Positions 45,004-54,684 of a DNA stretch of 64,000 nucleotides are shown one piece after another. How positions within the stretch are numbered: the stretch's first letter is position 1; each line of letters opens with the position of its first letter. The stretch is from positions 1 through 64,000 of the forward strand of contig JAYUJH010000039.1 of assembly GCA_043765375.1 (NCBI GenBank), written 5' to 3'. The notes beneath the pieces were generated by a model. It ran no database searches. It was not told the origin of the DNA and was given only the letters and a program-made list of their open reading frames with translations. Origin of the DNA: JAYUJH01 sp043765375 (GTDB taxonomy: Bacteria > Pseudomonadota > Alphaproteobacteria > Rickettsiales > UBA998). The position numbers and the translations under genes are program-made.

Positions 45004-47172
45004 TCAACCCGAATATCTCTCAACATTATAAATCGCTGATTTCGCCCGAAGCCCAGCTATGATATTATTCATGTGAGTATCTCCCTTGACCTCCACATCA
45101 ACTATTATTTCAAAAAAATCTAGGGTTCTGTTGGTGATTTTGAAGTTGTTAATATTGCCTTTTTCCTGTGAAATCACATTCGTCAAAGTTGCAATTGAAC
45201 CCTGTTCATGCGAAATTGTCACTTTAATGCGCCCAACATAACTACCATCAGAATCGTTGGAATCCCATGCAACATCAATCCACCGCTCGGGGGTGTCGGT
45301 ATAATTATCCAACGTATTGCAATCCATCGTATGAATTGTGATGCCTTTACCAGTTGTTACAATCCCCACAATTTTATCCCCCGGAATAGGGTGACAGCAA
45401 CCCGCAAAATGAATCGCCATTCCAGATAACAACCCTTTAATTGGCAAGCTATTGCTATTATTTGCAACTTTGCTACGAAACTTTGGCAACAAACTGCTAG
45501 TTGGTTTTTTGTCTTTCTCTGGCGTGATACTCAAGCCCGTTATAATCTCATAAACCTTGTTGCGCCCGAGCATTCCCTCGCCTATATTCGCATAAACTTC
45601 AGCAACATTTTTGCATTTCAACGCATCTAACATTTTTTCTACAATTTTGTCGCTTAACTCAGCACCTTCTTTCTTGAAAGTTTTTTGCAATATAGCCTGC
45701 CCCAGAGTGATATATTCCTCACGTTGTTGCGTGCGCACAAACTTGCGTATCTCAGATTTAGCTTTACCCGTCACCACAAAACGTTCCCACGCAGGTGATG
45801 GAGTTTGTGTTTTTGAAATGATAATTTCAACCTGATCGCCATTTTTGAGCGCAGTTTTTAGCGGAACAATCCTACCATTAATTTTTGCCCCAACACAACG
45901 AAAACCCACGCGAGAATGCACTTGAAAAGCAAAATCAACGGGAGTTGCTCCCCGAGGCAATGCTTGAATATCTCCTTTTGGCGTGAAACAAAAAACTTGG
46001 TCATGATACATTTCCAACTTAGTATTCTCAAAAAACTCCTCTGCATCTTCAGCTTTTTCTAAAATATCCAGCAATTGTTTCATCCAGCGATATTGTTTGC
46101 CTTCATGCTGCCCCGCTTCTACCCCATTTTGTTTGTAAGCCCAGTGGGCTGCAACGCCATCTTCCGCCACCATATTCATGGATTGCGTGCGGATTTGCAC
46201 CTCAACCCGTTGACGATTAGGGCCAATAACATTAGTGTGAATAGATTGATAGCCGTTAGATTTTGGCGTGGATATATAATCCTTAAATCGCCCTGGTATG
46301 GCGTGATATTGGTTATGAAACACCCCAAGTGCGGCGTAACATTCCCCTATATTTTCCACAATCACACGAAACGCCACCACGTCACCTAATTGCTCAAATG
46401 AGATATTTTTGCTCTCCATTTTGCGCCAAATAGAATATGGTGCTTTTTGCCTGCCACTCACCTCAATTGGCGTAATTCCATGCTTAACTAGCAAATCATA
46501 GAGTAATTTCTCCGTATCCTCAACTTCAGAACCGCCCTCCCCACGCAGAAAATCCAAGCGATTCACAATAGATTCCCGTGCATCAGCGTGCAGCACTTGA
46601 AAGCATAAATCTTGCAATTCATCTTTCAATCGGCTCATACCAATACGCTCCGCCAATGGTGCATAAATATCAAGCGTTTCACGGGCTTTTTTCAGGCGTT
46701 TTTCCTCTTTTTTCACATGATGCAACGTTTGCATATTATGCAACCTATCAGCGAGCTTCACCACCAATACTCGTAAATCATTGGACATAGCCAACACCAG
46801 CTTGCGGAAGTTCTCCGCCTGCTCCTCTTGGCTGCTGGAATCCGCTTTCAACTCTAGCTGGTTCAGCTTGGTTACTCCATCAACCAGCGCGCGTATTTCT
46901 GCACCAAATAGCAACTCAATTTGCTCCAATGTTGCATCAGTATCCTCAACAGTATCATGCAGCAAAGCGGTGATGACGGAGGAATAATCCAATTTAATCG
47001 TAGTTAAATAATAAGCAATTTCAGCGGGGTGAACAAAATATGGCTCACCACTAGCCCGAAATTGGGTTGAATGCGCCGCTTTGGCAAAATCATAAGCCCG
47101 AGTGATTAATTCAGCAGGAGCATCTGCATCATAACGTTGAATTGCTTCAATAATTTCTTCAGAAGTGCGCAT
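45004..47172 (-). CDS. rsh: Bifunctional (p)ppGpp synthetase/hydrolase, RelA/SpoT (Rsh) family
   Basis: 722 residues. The HD hydrolase domain is intact (FVHPAEIAYYL, LLHDTVEDTDA with His72/Asp73). The synthetase domain has GRQKAPYSIWRKME and STPKSNGYQSIHTNV. TGS (FTPKGDIQALPRGATPVDFAF), a zinc/helical segment with HFAGCCHPIPGDKIVG, and a C-terminal ACT domain follow. Thus it is a single alphaproteobacterial Rsh for the stringent response. ATG 47172. Confidence 0.97.
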   Translation of the reverse strand: MRTSEEIIEAIQRYDADAPAELITRAYDFAKAAHSTQFRASGEPYFVHPAEIAYYLTTIKLDYSSVITALLHDTVEDTDATLEQIELLFGAEIRALVDGVTKLNQLELKADSSSQEEQAENFRKLVLAMSNDLRVLVVKLADRLHNMQTLHHVKKEEKRLKKARETLDIYAPLAERIGMSRLKDELQDLCFQVLHADARESIVNRLDFLRGEGGSEVEDTEKLLYDLLVKHGITPIEVSGRQKAPYSIWRKMESKNISFEQLGDVVAFRVIVENIGECYAALGVFHNQYHAIPGRFKDYISTPKSNGYQSIHTNVIGPNRQRVEVQIRTQSMNMVAEDGVAAHWAYKQNGVEAGQHEGKQYRWMKQLLDILEKAEDAEEFFENTKLEMYHDQVFCFTPKGDIQALPRGATPVDFAFQVHSRVGFRCVGAKINGRIVPLKTALKNGDQVEIIISKTQTPSPAWERFVVTGKAKSEIRKFVRTQQREEYITLGQAILQKTFKKEGAELSDKIVEKMLDALKCKNVAEVYANIGEGMLGRNKVYEIITGLSITPEKDKKPTSSLLPKFRSKVANNSNSLPIKGLLSGMAIHFAGCCHPIPGDKIVGIVTTGKGITIHTMDCNTLDNYTDTPERWIDVAWDSNDSDGSYVGRIKVTISHEQGSIATLTNVISQEKGNINNFKITNRTLDFFEIIVDVEVKGDTHMNNIIAGLRAKSAIYNVERYSG

Positions 47173-47234
47173 GATTTATATTCCTTATAACGATTATAGA
47201 ATATAACTACTAAACAGATTATACGCAACCATGA

Positions 47235-48296
47235 TTAAATCTGCATGGCTTTATTTTGTGAAACAACCCTTCCGATTGATGCAATATTTTTCACTTGTGC
47301 TTGTGGCGTGTCCTCAATGCGGACTAATGCTCCATTTTTTAATGGACAATCTTCAATACGCACCAATGCACCAGATTTTAACTGTTCTAAAGCTGGTGCA
47401 TATTGCTCTCTTATTTCTTGTAGATAATTATCTTTTCCCTGATGCCCTATAATTTCATTCATAGTTATACTTGTTATCATAACAAAAGTTTCTTTATCCA
47501 TTTTATAATTTTCAATTAACGGAACGGAGTCTGAATAATCATTAATTCGTTGTGGCTCTTGATATTCCCGTTTAGCATTAGCATGTTTCACAATTATATT
47601 TGCAAAATCAATCGCTGGAGTTTCAACTTTTTTCACATAATTTGATGTTTTTGTATTATCTGAGAAATGAATACGCGAATTATTAAGATGGCGTTCATTA
47701 CTTTCAGCTAGCAAATCTGCACAATTTGTATGGTCGTATATATCTGATAATAATTTTGTCTTTTCATCTTCACTTAAACTATTGTAATTCTCTGGAAGAA
47801 ATCTGTTTATAATTTCTAAATTACTCTCTACATTGGAAATTGATATTTGCATTGAACTATATGCAAGGTTTTGTTGAAAAGAAATATTTTCTGGAGTATT
47901 AATATTTGGGTCAGCTGCATGATAAAGTTCATGTGCTAACACTCCAATGAGCGATGGCTTGAAACATTTTCGTAAATCATCTTGAAACGGTTGACCTAAA
48001 TCTAAAGGTATGGTTATTCTATGCTCAAGCGAAGGAGAACAGCCATTTTCTTCAACGAATTGTGCTGCAGATACCAAACATTTAGGCATTCCATATCCTG
48101 CCATTATCTGTTCATTATCATAAACAATATCTAAAGTTCCCTTTCGGTTATAAGATTCAATAATCTTTTTTTGTCCCTCGGGGTGTTCCCAAATAATATC
48201 TAGTGCGCTTGTTAATTCTTGTAATTTATTATCGTCACAATAAAGGCGAACGTAATCACGGTAAGGTTTATCATTAATGTTTTGCACTTCTGACAT
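47235..48296 (-). CDS. Zincin-like protein with HELYH motif, unknown function
   Basis: 353 residues, soluble, no signal peptide. A metalloprotease motif AHELYHAADPN (His122, Glu123, His126) sits after the beta-edge IGVL, the arrangement of M91 (NleD) and related zincins. ERHLNNSRIHF around residues 205-215 might supply a third ligand. The C terminus has a 13-residue tandem repeat (GALVRIEDCPLKN, GALVRIEDTPQAQ; 39-bp DNA period, 47302-47388). The role may be an effector or toxin, or a household hydrolase. It lies 62 bp upstream of rsh with no obvious link. Confidence 0.68.
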   Translation of the reverse strand: MSEVQNINDKPYRDYVRLYCDDNKLQELTSALDIIWEHPEGQKKIIESYNRKGTLDIVYDNEQIMAGYGMPKCLVSAAQFVEENGCSPSLEHRITIPLDLGQPFQDDLRKCFKPSLIGVLAHELYHAADPNINTPENISFQQNLAYSSMQISISNVESNLEIINRFLPENYNSLSEDEKTKLLSDIYDHTNCADLLAESNERHLNNSRIHFSDNTKTSNYVKKVETPAIDFANIIVKHANAKREYQEPQRINDYSDSVPLIENYKMDKETFVMITSITMNEIIGHQGKDNYLQEIREQYAPALEQLKSGALVRIEDCPLKNGALVRIEDTPQAQVKNIASIGRVVSQNKAMQI

Positions 48297-48373
48297 ATAT
48301 TAAGTTTTCCCGTTCATTACTAATCAATTAAAATATTAACATAGAATTATGAAGAAATAATGTCATTTTTTGC

Positions 48374-48401
48374 TTGCAATATGTTACAATAATAATTATA
48401 T
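48374..48401 (+). promoter_or_regulatory. Possible promoter of tRNA-Gly
   Basis: TTGCAA (48374-48379) and TTATAT (48396-48401) are separated by 16 bp and lie 23 bp before the tRNA. Match to the -35/-10 consensus is only fair. Confidence 0.35.
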
Positions 48402-48424
48402 CATAATCTTACTTGGTTATTCAA

Positions 48425-48499
48425 GCGGGTGTAGCTCAGGGGTAGAGCGCAACCTTGCCAAGGTTGAAGTCGAGAGTTCGAATCTCTTCACCCGCTCCA
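48425..48499 (+). tRNA. tRNA-Gly (anticodon GCC)
   Basis: The acceptor arm GCGGGTG pairs with CACCCGC, and the D arm follows with GCTC/GAGC. The anticodon stem CAACC/GGTTG encloses TTGCCAA with GCC at 48457-48459, and the T arm GAGAGTTCGAATCTC is complete. The 3' CCA is encoded (48497-48499). It stands alone on the plus strand between two minus-strand genes. Confidence 0.97.
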
Positions 48500-48638
48500 A
48501 ATGTTTACTGTGTGAATGTGTATAATGCTCTCAAATAAAACCTTGTTTGTAAATATTATTGTTAATCACACAAAATATTTTCTAATTAATTGACCTTGAT
48601 ATAATTTTTTGATTTGCTAAAACGCTCCTCTATCACTC

Positions 48639-48668
48639 GTCATATCAGCGGAAGCTGGTATCCACAAA
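48639..48668 (+). repeat. REP/MITE-like repeat, single half copy
   Basis: A 30-bp sequence beginning GTCATATCAGCGGAAGCTGG matches 60009-60038 at 29 of 30 positions. It can itself fold as ATATCAGC-GGAA-GCTGGTAT. It resembles the GTCATACCAGCGAAAGCTGG/GTCATTCCCGCGAAAGCGGG repeats common in proteobacteria. It sits in a 229-bp gap between the tRNA and the paralogue gene. Confidence 0.85.
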
Positions 48669-48728
48669 CATAGTTTCAGTTGGTTTTAACATTCAAATTA
48701 TAATGTCACTTTACAAATCATGCCTTCC

Positions 48729-50444
48729 CTAAACACTCATCGCCACTTGTTTTTCTGATGCTACCAACTTCTCAAGCGATTGACGTTTTGCATCAATTAA
48801 AATTGAGTTTGGCGTGACCGAAATCGCTGCATTACCCTGCACCCCCAATTGCTGCGCTCCATCTTGTTGCACCACATTTTGCTGCGTTACGTCTTTATGC
48901 CATGAATGTTCAACTTGCGTTTGTTGTGCGCCATCAAGCCTTGTCGCAAAATTGTCAAACGTAACGATGTTATTCGCTGGCTTATTGCCAAGCCAGGGGG
49001 AACTCGCCAACACTGCCACTTTATGGTTAATTTTACTCACCAAATCGTCAACAGTTTCACTAACATAATCATGATTGCCGAGGAACCCCGCCAAACGCTG
49101 CGTCACCGCTTTTTGCTGATCCACAGGATAATCATGCACCATATTTGCGCATATCTCCATGATTGGATCTAGCTCCAATTTGCTCCCATTATGTTTTTTG
49201 GTTTGCGTATATAACGCATAACCCACCGTATATCCCACCATAGATATACGATCCGCAATTACGGCGTTACCGTAGCGTTTATATTTTGTATCATAATCGT
49301 CTAAATGTTGCAACTCATCAAAAAGCCCTTTGGCTTCTGTGGTATATTTGTTAGCCCCATCAATATTTCCTTCGGTTAGGGCTGTGACTGCATTTGCCAT
49401 TGATTCGTTACGACTAGCCTCAAAAATTGGGCGATTTTTAGTTTCCTCAACTCTAAACTCAGCTTCTACTATTTTGTCATGTTTTATATTTCCTATATAT
49501 TTCAATGCTTGCTGCACCATAGCGAAACCACCACCAATCATTTGTGGATTAGCGGTTAATTTGGAGATTGTCTCACCAATAAAACCTTTTTTCTGCTCTG
49601 GTGGCTCGCTCACCTCACCTGATTTCCTACCCTCTTCATTGCCCAAAAACACTGAACTATGCTGCTCAACATGTTTTTCTGGCAACGCATTTGCCGCCAA
49701 CAACCCAGTCACAGCGATTGCATTACCCGCTGTTTTCCAATAATTCCCCTGCTGAAATGCGCCTTGCGTACCCGCACTAATCGCAATCGCCTTGATTAAA
49801 TTATTCGCCGTTGGACCATTTTCAAACACACCACGCTGCACATTATGGAACAAATCATTTGGTGCTTCCTGCTCCGTGAAGATTGACCGAACGTCATTAT
49901 TAATACGCAAATTATTATTCTCGGAGAACTCGCGCAAATCACGATATAAATATGACATTTGCGTTTCTGGCGTTTGCTGCGATGCCCACATCAAACCAGC
50001 CGCTGGGAAAATTCCCACAAATCCTTGGGCTATTTCACCCACACTTTGCCTGATTGTGCCTGCTGCCAAAATAGCGGTGCTAGCAACGGCAAAACACGCG
50101 CCTGCCCCAAGCAATGCTAATTTTGAGTTATCACCTTTATCTTTTTTATGGTCGTCAATGGCAGTTTTTTCTGCCTTAAAATCACCAATAACTGTTCCGT
50201 TATCTGCCATTGTGCCAAGAAAATTATTAGCAGAATCAAACCCCGATATTTTCAAAACTGGTTTGCCTGCATCTTCACCCGCAATCACTTTATAACCACT
50301 TTGAACGATATCTTCCCTTATCCGTGCTGCATCTTCATTCGTCATGCTCTCTGGCGTTTGAAGAATTGCCTGCGCCTTTTTATCTGGCTTCGTTATCTCC
50401 AATTCTTTAATTGATGACTCATCATCGCCAAAGCTATATTTCAT
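48729..50444 (-). CDS. Unknown membrane protein, paralogue A of a tandem pair
   Basis: 571 residues from ATG 50444 (MKYSFGDDESS), with AGAGGAAAG upstream; the next ATG/TTG frame start is not needed. It is paralogous to the following gene over its whole length: MKYSF start, a cytosolic domain (AxxILQTPESMTNEDAA), two hydrophobic segments (ALLGAGACFAVASTAILAAG, FVGIFPAAGLMW), the TPETQMSYLYRDLREF block, a second hydrophobic hairpin, and the C-terminal core MEICANMVHDYPVDQQKAVTQ / RLAGFLGNHDYV / INHKVAVLASSPW. Ends with a Gln/Val-rich tail. No known domain. Confidence 0.72.
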   Translation of the reverse strand: MKYSFGDDESSIKELEITKPDKKAQAILQTPESMTNEDAARIREDIVQSGYKVIAGEDAGKPVLKISGFDSANNFLGTMADNGTVIGDFKAEKTAIDDHKKDKGDNSKLALLGAGACFAVASTAILAAGTIRQSVGEIAQGFVGIFPAAGLMWASQQTPETQMSYLYRDLREFSENNNLRINNDVRSIFTEQEAPNDLFHNVQRGVFENGPTANNLIKAIAISAGTQGAFQQGNYWKTAGNAIAVTGLLAANALPEKHVEQHSSVFLGNEEGRKSGEVSEPPEQKKGFIGETISKLTANPQMIGGGFAMVQQALKYIGNIKHDKIVEAEFRVEETKNRPIFEASRNESMANAVTALTEGNIDGANKYTTEAKGLFDELQHLDDYDTKYKRYGNAVIADRISMVGYTVGYALYTQTKKHNGSKLELDPIMEICANMVHDYPVDQQKAVTQRLAGFLGNHDYVSETVDDLVSKINHKVAVLASSPWLGNKPANNIVTFDNFATRLDGAQQTQVEHSWHKDVTQQNVVQQDGAQQLGVQGNAAISVTPNSILIDAKRQSLEKLVASEKQVAMSV

Positions 50445-50560
50445 ATCTTTCCTCTTATCCAATCAATATTATAGAACATAAATATTACATATATATGTCG
50501 GCTAGCAAATATATCATAAAATACATTATAGAAAATATTTTACGCTATAAAAACCATCAA

Positions 50561-52504
50561 TCAAACGCCCACCATAATTGAGGATTGCATATTATTACCA
50601 TACATTCTTTCTGCCAATTGACGATTTGCCTCCAGCTTATTATTAGGATTTTCTGGGGGATTTTCGGAGATATTTTCGGAGATATTTTCGGGGAGGCTTT
50701 CAAAGCGAGTTGCAGGCTGATTTATCTGATAAGCACTTTCTAACCTTTGGCGATTTTCTTCTATACTAATATCAGACTTCATATTTGCCACCCAATTAGA
50801 TTGCGCTAACGCCTCAACTTTTTGGTTAATCTGAACCACCGCTTCATCAATATTCAATTTCACAAACTTATGATTGCCAAGGAATGTTGCAAGCCTCTGG
50901 GTTATCGCTTTTTGTGCATCATCTGGTTGCTCAAGCACAATATTTGCACACATCTCCATCACCGAGTTAATTCCACCGCTTTTCACCAAATCAGGAGCGT
51001 TATCTTTGTCCGTCGCCATGGTGAGAAAGTTTGAACCAATGAATGCCAAACTTGCTATATTTCCTAAGTTTGCTGCTCTATCACCTGCTTGATAAGCACG
51101 TTTAGTTTTTTCAATATTTTCTAAATCGGTTTCATTTTTTTTGACTTTTGCAATTGCTGCATCATATTCTTCTAATGATTTTTCTGGTGACTTTGGAGAA
51201 TTACCTTGAAGACTCTCTTTTAACTCATCTTTTATCAAGGCTTGTTCTTTTAGCAATCTGTCTTTTTCTTGAAAATATTTTCCAACCACTGGTTCTTTGC
51301 TTGGTTGTCGCGTAATGCCTTGCGGTGCTTTTTCCCATATGTCTTTATTTACGTTTTCAAGCAACCATTCATCATCACCTATATGTTCAGCATTATTTTT
51401 GTTCAAAACACCATCAAAGTTTTTGCGGTTATCTTTGTCTGTAGTTTCAACCAACTTAATGAGGTTCTGCACGTTGGCAGCAAGCCCTGCAATACGCATT
51501 GGTCTTTCTTGCAACCAATTACCAAATCTCTCAACCACATTACCATCTTGTTTGTGAGGCTCTTCAACAATATTATTCCCTGCAGAATTATTTCCTGCAC
51601 CTGCGCCCGCACCAGCAGAGAAATTATTCCCCGATGCAGCGACATTATTTCCCGCAATATTGTTCCCTGATACGCCACTCCCAAGCAAAGCAGAATGTTT
51701 ATTTTCATGATGCTGCTCAGGCAAAATCGCCCCGAGCAACATTCCCGAACCCATAATCGCCGACGCTACCGCTTTATATTTATTACCCTGCTCCAACCCA
51801 GCTTGAACTCCAAGGCTTGCCCCGATGAACTCCGCTCCCGCAAAAGTTGTTGATGAATTACTATTGGAAAATCTCCTTACCTTATCCCACAAATTATTGT
51901 CACTTTTATGTTCATCTAGCAATGTTTGAATATTAGTTGGAACTTTAACATCATTTGCTAGCAAAAAATTATTCAAATCCTCATATAAAAACGGCATTTG
52001 CGTTTCAGCAGTTTGCATTCCGTCAATTATCAAACCAAGACCGGGCAAAGTCCAAGCTGCCCCCTGCCATGCTTCCGCCCATTTACCAGTTTCCATTCCA
52101 CGAATAGTTCCAGCAGCAACTGTGCTTAAATTACCTATAGTATAACCAACGCCAGCAATTGTTTTAATCGTCCGTTTATTGGCATTAGCATCTTTGGATT
52201 TTGTTTGCGTATCATGCTCAGTTTCTGTAGCAACATAATCACCACTGACTGATTTATCCTCCGCCATCATCGCAAGCAAATTGCCAGCTGTTTGAAAATC
52301 AGAAACTCGCAGAACTTTTGCACCATTTGGCTCAATTCCAGCCATCACACCATAACGCCTTGCTTCCAGACTTTTTGTCACTTGTTGCAATTCATCTACG
52401 CTCGCATCATTTGGCATATAAAGCAATGCTTCGGGCGTTTCGCCATTATTAAAAACTTCAATATCTTTTATGATTGATTCGGAGCTACTAAAACTATATT
52501 TCAT
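50561..52504 (-). CDS. Unknown membrane protein, paralogue B of a tandem pair
   Basis: 647 residues, MKYSF start with AAGGAT upstream. It shares the same segments with paralogue A (LYMPNDASVDELQQVTKSL, AETQMPFLYEDLNNFL, EICAN-type MEMCANIVLEQPDDAQKAIT, RLATFLGNHKFV, INQKVEALAQSNW). It adds a Gly/Asn/Ala low-complexity spacer (GSGVSGNNIAGNNVAAS, AGAGAGAGNNSAGNN) and a helical insert (about 395-470). The tail has a 12-bp tandem repeat encoding ENIS units (50661-50690). Function unknown. It lies 117 bp upstream of paralogue A. Confidence 0.72.
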   Translation of the reverse strand: MKYSFSSSESIIKDIEVFNNGETPEALLYMPNDASVDELQQVTKSLEARRYGVMAGIEPNGAKVLRVSDFQTAGNLLAMMAEDKSVSGDYVATETEHDTQTKSKDANANKRTIKTIAGVGYTIGNLSTVAAGTIRGMETGKWAEAWQGAAWTLPGLGLIIDGMQTAETQMPFLYEDLNNFLLANDVKVPTNIQTLLDEHKSDNNLWDKVRRFSNSNSSTTFAGAEFIGASLGVQAGLEQGNKYKAVASAIMGSGMLLGAILPEQHHENKHSALLGSGVSGNNIAGNNVAASGNNFSAGAGAGAGNNSAGNNIVEEPHKQDGNVVERFGNWLQERPMRIAGLAANVQNLIKLVETTDKDNRKNFDGVLNKNNAEHIGDDEWLLENVNKDIWEKAPQGITRQPSKEPVVGKYFQEKDRLLKEQALIKDELKESLQGNSPKSPEKSLEEYDAAIAKVKKNETDLENIEKTKRAYQAGDRAANLGNIASLAFIGSNFLTMATDKDNAPDLVKSGGINSVMEMCANIVLEQPDDAQKAITQRLATFLGNHKFVKLNIDEAVVQINQKVEALAQSNWVANMKSDISIEENRQRLESAYQINQPATRFESLPENISENISENPPENPNNKLEANRQLAERMYGNNMQSSIMVGV

Positions 52505-52811
52505 AATCTAATCCTTGAAATCCTTAAAATAATATTTTAGTCTTTACCGTATCTTAATATTTAATTTAGCATTATATGTTGCCGTGTTATTCGCATATTC
52601 ATCTTCGTCAAAAAATATTATATTCTCAGATTGTTACAGATTTGTGGCAATGCAAAAAATAATATTACCAAAAATAAATCTTTGCGAATATTATTGCTTT
52701 TTTTCGCAATTTGCACCTTATTATGTTTTCTGAATAAACACACTATAAAATATAAAATACCATAAATTAAATAAACAATATAACTTAAATATGTATCAAA
52801 TAATAAGGCTT
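52505..52811. promoter_or_regulatory. 307-bp divergent intergenic region
   Basis: AT-rich spacer between the divergent paralogue B and TPR lipoprotein genes. It must contain both promoters. I see no clear hairpin, no CtrA box and no small open frame with a convincing ribosome site. Confidence 0.4.
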
Positions 52812-54662
52812 ATGAATAAAACACTTGTAATAATTGGAATATTTGCTTTGCTTGGTTGCTCAGCAATGTTGGTTGGAAAAAGTTATAATAGCTCAAATGA
52901 TGCTACAATGCAACAGTCGGCTGCAATCAACTCGCCCCAACCACTCGCTTTCGCCAATAAATATGGTAATTATTTAGCGGGCAGAACGGCGAGCATTAAT
53001 GGCGACCATCTGAATGCAGCCAAGTTTTTGGGGCATATCGCCCAGCTTGAAAAGAAAAAATCACCACCAATGCTAGGCAATCTCGCTATTCGCCATTATT
53101 TGCTTTCAGGTGAGATTGAAAAAGCAATTAAATTAGCTGATTTTTATGATGATAAAGCAAAATCTAATATATCCACGGCAAAAGCTAAAAATATTATTCC
53201 AGATGATGGCTATAATAATTTGTTATTAGTGGTAAGTGCGTTAAAAGACAAACAAACCCCAGAAAATGAAATAGTAGAAAATGAAATAGTAGAAAATGCA
53301 GACCTAAAAAAACAAGATTTCGCCATAGCTGAATTGCGTTTGAAAAATATAAATCCACAAGGATTTGCTAGCTTATTTGTTCCATTTATTCAATCATGGA
53401 TTGCATTTGAGCAAACAAATAAAATAACCCGTGTCACCGTGGCAGATGCACTTCCACATCAACAATTGCGCAGTTTGCAATATTATCATGAAGCATTGCA
53501 ACTTGAAATAAATGCAGAGATCGCCAAAGCAGCAGCGATTTACGAAAAACACACAATTAATATAGAAAAAACTCCCGATGCGATGATTTTCTCCGCATTA
53601 CGTTTTTTTAACGCTAATAATTTATCCGCAAAATCATTAGAATTATTGGAGGAATTAAGAAGCAAACGCCCCCGTGATGCTTTTTGGCACATGCGCACCA
53701 CCGAAGAAATGCTCAAAGAAATCGCCAATTGCGACTATCTCAAAATAAGCAACACAACGCAAGGAGTGGCGGAATCATTGGCTAATATTGGCTATATTTT
53801 AGCAAGCGAAGGAGCAGCTGAAGAAGGGCAGATTCTGCTCCAACTTGCTATTTATTTGCGCCCTAATCATGATTTATATAAATTAATATTGGCAGAATCA
53901 CTGGAAGAATTAGATTATTTTGATGCAGCACTAAACCTATATCAACAAATAAAACAACCGCCATTCGTGGCTGACCTTGTGCAGATTTCAATCGCTAGAA
54001 CCTTGCATAGCCAAGGCAAAACAGAGCAAGCGAAGGAATTATTGCAACAATTAGCCAAAACTCTCCCCGTGAAATATAATATTGAGGTGATGCTTGGTGA
54101 TTTGGAGCGAGCCGCCAATAATGATGCACAGGCAATTGCACATTATAGCAAAGCACTTGAAATAATTGGCAAGCCGAGCAAAATTGATTGGCCGTTATTA
54201 TTTCGCCGTGGTATTTTGTTGGATCAACTTGGTGAGCTGGAAAAAGCACAAACTGATTTCACCACCGCCCTATCTTTAAGCCCCAGCGAGCCAGAAATTG
54301 TCAATTATATGGCTTATAGCTGGTTGATGCGCGGTGAAAAACTGGAACAAGCTAGAGAAATGCTTGAAGGCGCAGTTGATTCCGCTCCAAATAATGCGCA
54401 TATTATTGATAGTTATGGTTTTGCATTATATCTGCTAGGCGATTATAAAAAAGCATTTAATGTGTTGGAGGCGGCATTGGAGTTAATCCCCGCTGACCCA
54501 ACTGTTAATGATCATTATGCTAATGTTTTATGGCAGTTAGGACGCAAAAATGAGGCAATATTTCACTGGAAACGAGCATTATTGTTCAAACCAAATGAAA
54601 AAGGGGCAAAATCAGCGATTAAATTGAAATTGAAAAACGGGTTAAAACCTTTGGTTAAATAA
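52812..54662 (+). CDS. TPR-repeat lipoprotein
   Basis: 616 residues from ATG 52812 with AAGG upstream. Lipoprotein leader MNKTLVIIGIFALLGC (lipobox LLGC). Tetratricopeptide repeats fill the C-terminal two thirds, for example LNLYQQIKQPPFVADLVQIS, AIAHYSKALEIIGKPSKIDW, LGELEKAQTDFTTALSLSPS and GDYKKAFNVLEAALELIPAD. The N-terminal part has a 15-bp tandem duplication encoding ENEIV (53262-53291). Probably scaffolds an envelope complex. It lies 22 bp upstream of ispE, with which it may be cotranscribed; the same neighbour order is common in alphaproteobacteria. Confidence 0.9.
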   Translation: MNKTLVIIGIFALLGCSAMLVGKSYNSSNDATMQQSAAINSPQPLAFANKYGNYLAGRTASINGDHLNAAKFLGHIAQLEKKKSPPMLGNLAIRHYLLSGEIEKAIKLADFYDDKAKSNISTAKAKNIIPDDGYNNLLLVVSALKDKQTPENEIVENEIVENADLKKQDFAIAELRLKNINPQGFASLFVPFIQSWIAFEQTNKITRVTVADALPHQQLRSLQYYHEALQLEINAEIAKAAAIYEKHTINIEKTPDAMIFSALRFFNANNLSAKSLELLEELRSKRPRDAFWHMRTTEEMLKEIANCDYLKISNTTQGVAESLANIGYILASEGAAEEGQILLQLAIYLRPNHDLYKLILAESLEELDYFDAALNLYQQIKQPPFVADLVQISIARTLHSQGKTEQAKELLQQLAKTLPVKYNIEVMLGDLERAANNDAQAIAHYSKALEIIGKPSKIDWPLLFRRGILLDQLGELEKAQTDFTTALSLSPSEPEIVNYMAYSWLMRGEKLEQAREMLEGAVDSAPNNAHIIDSYGFALYLLGDYKKAFNVLEAALELIPADPTVNDHYANVLWQLGRKNEAIFHWKRALLFKPNEKGAKSAIKLKLKNGLKPLVK

Positions 54663-54684
54663 TATATAAAAATCCACATTATCA

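Noticed and set aside
50660..50695. Possible CRISPR-like repeats
   Set aside because: A 12-bp unit repeated inside a coding region without spacers; it encodes ENIS repeats.
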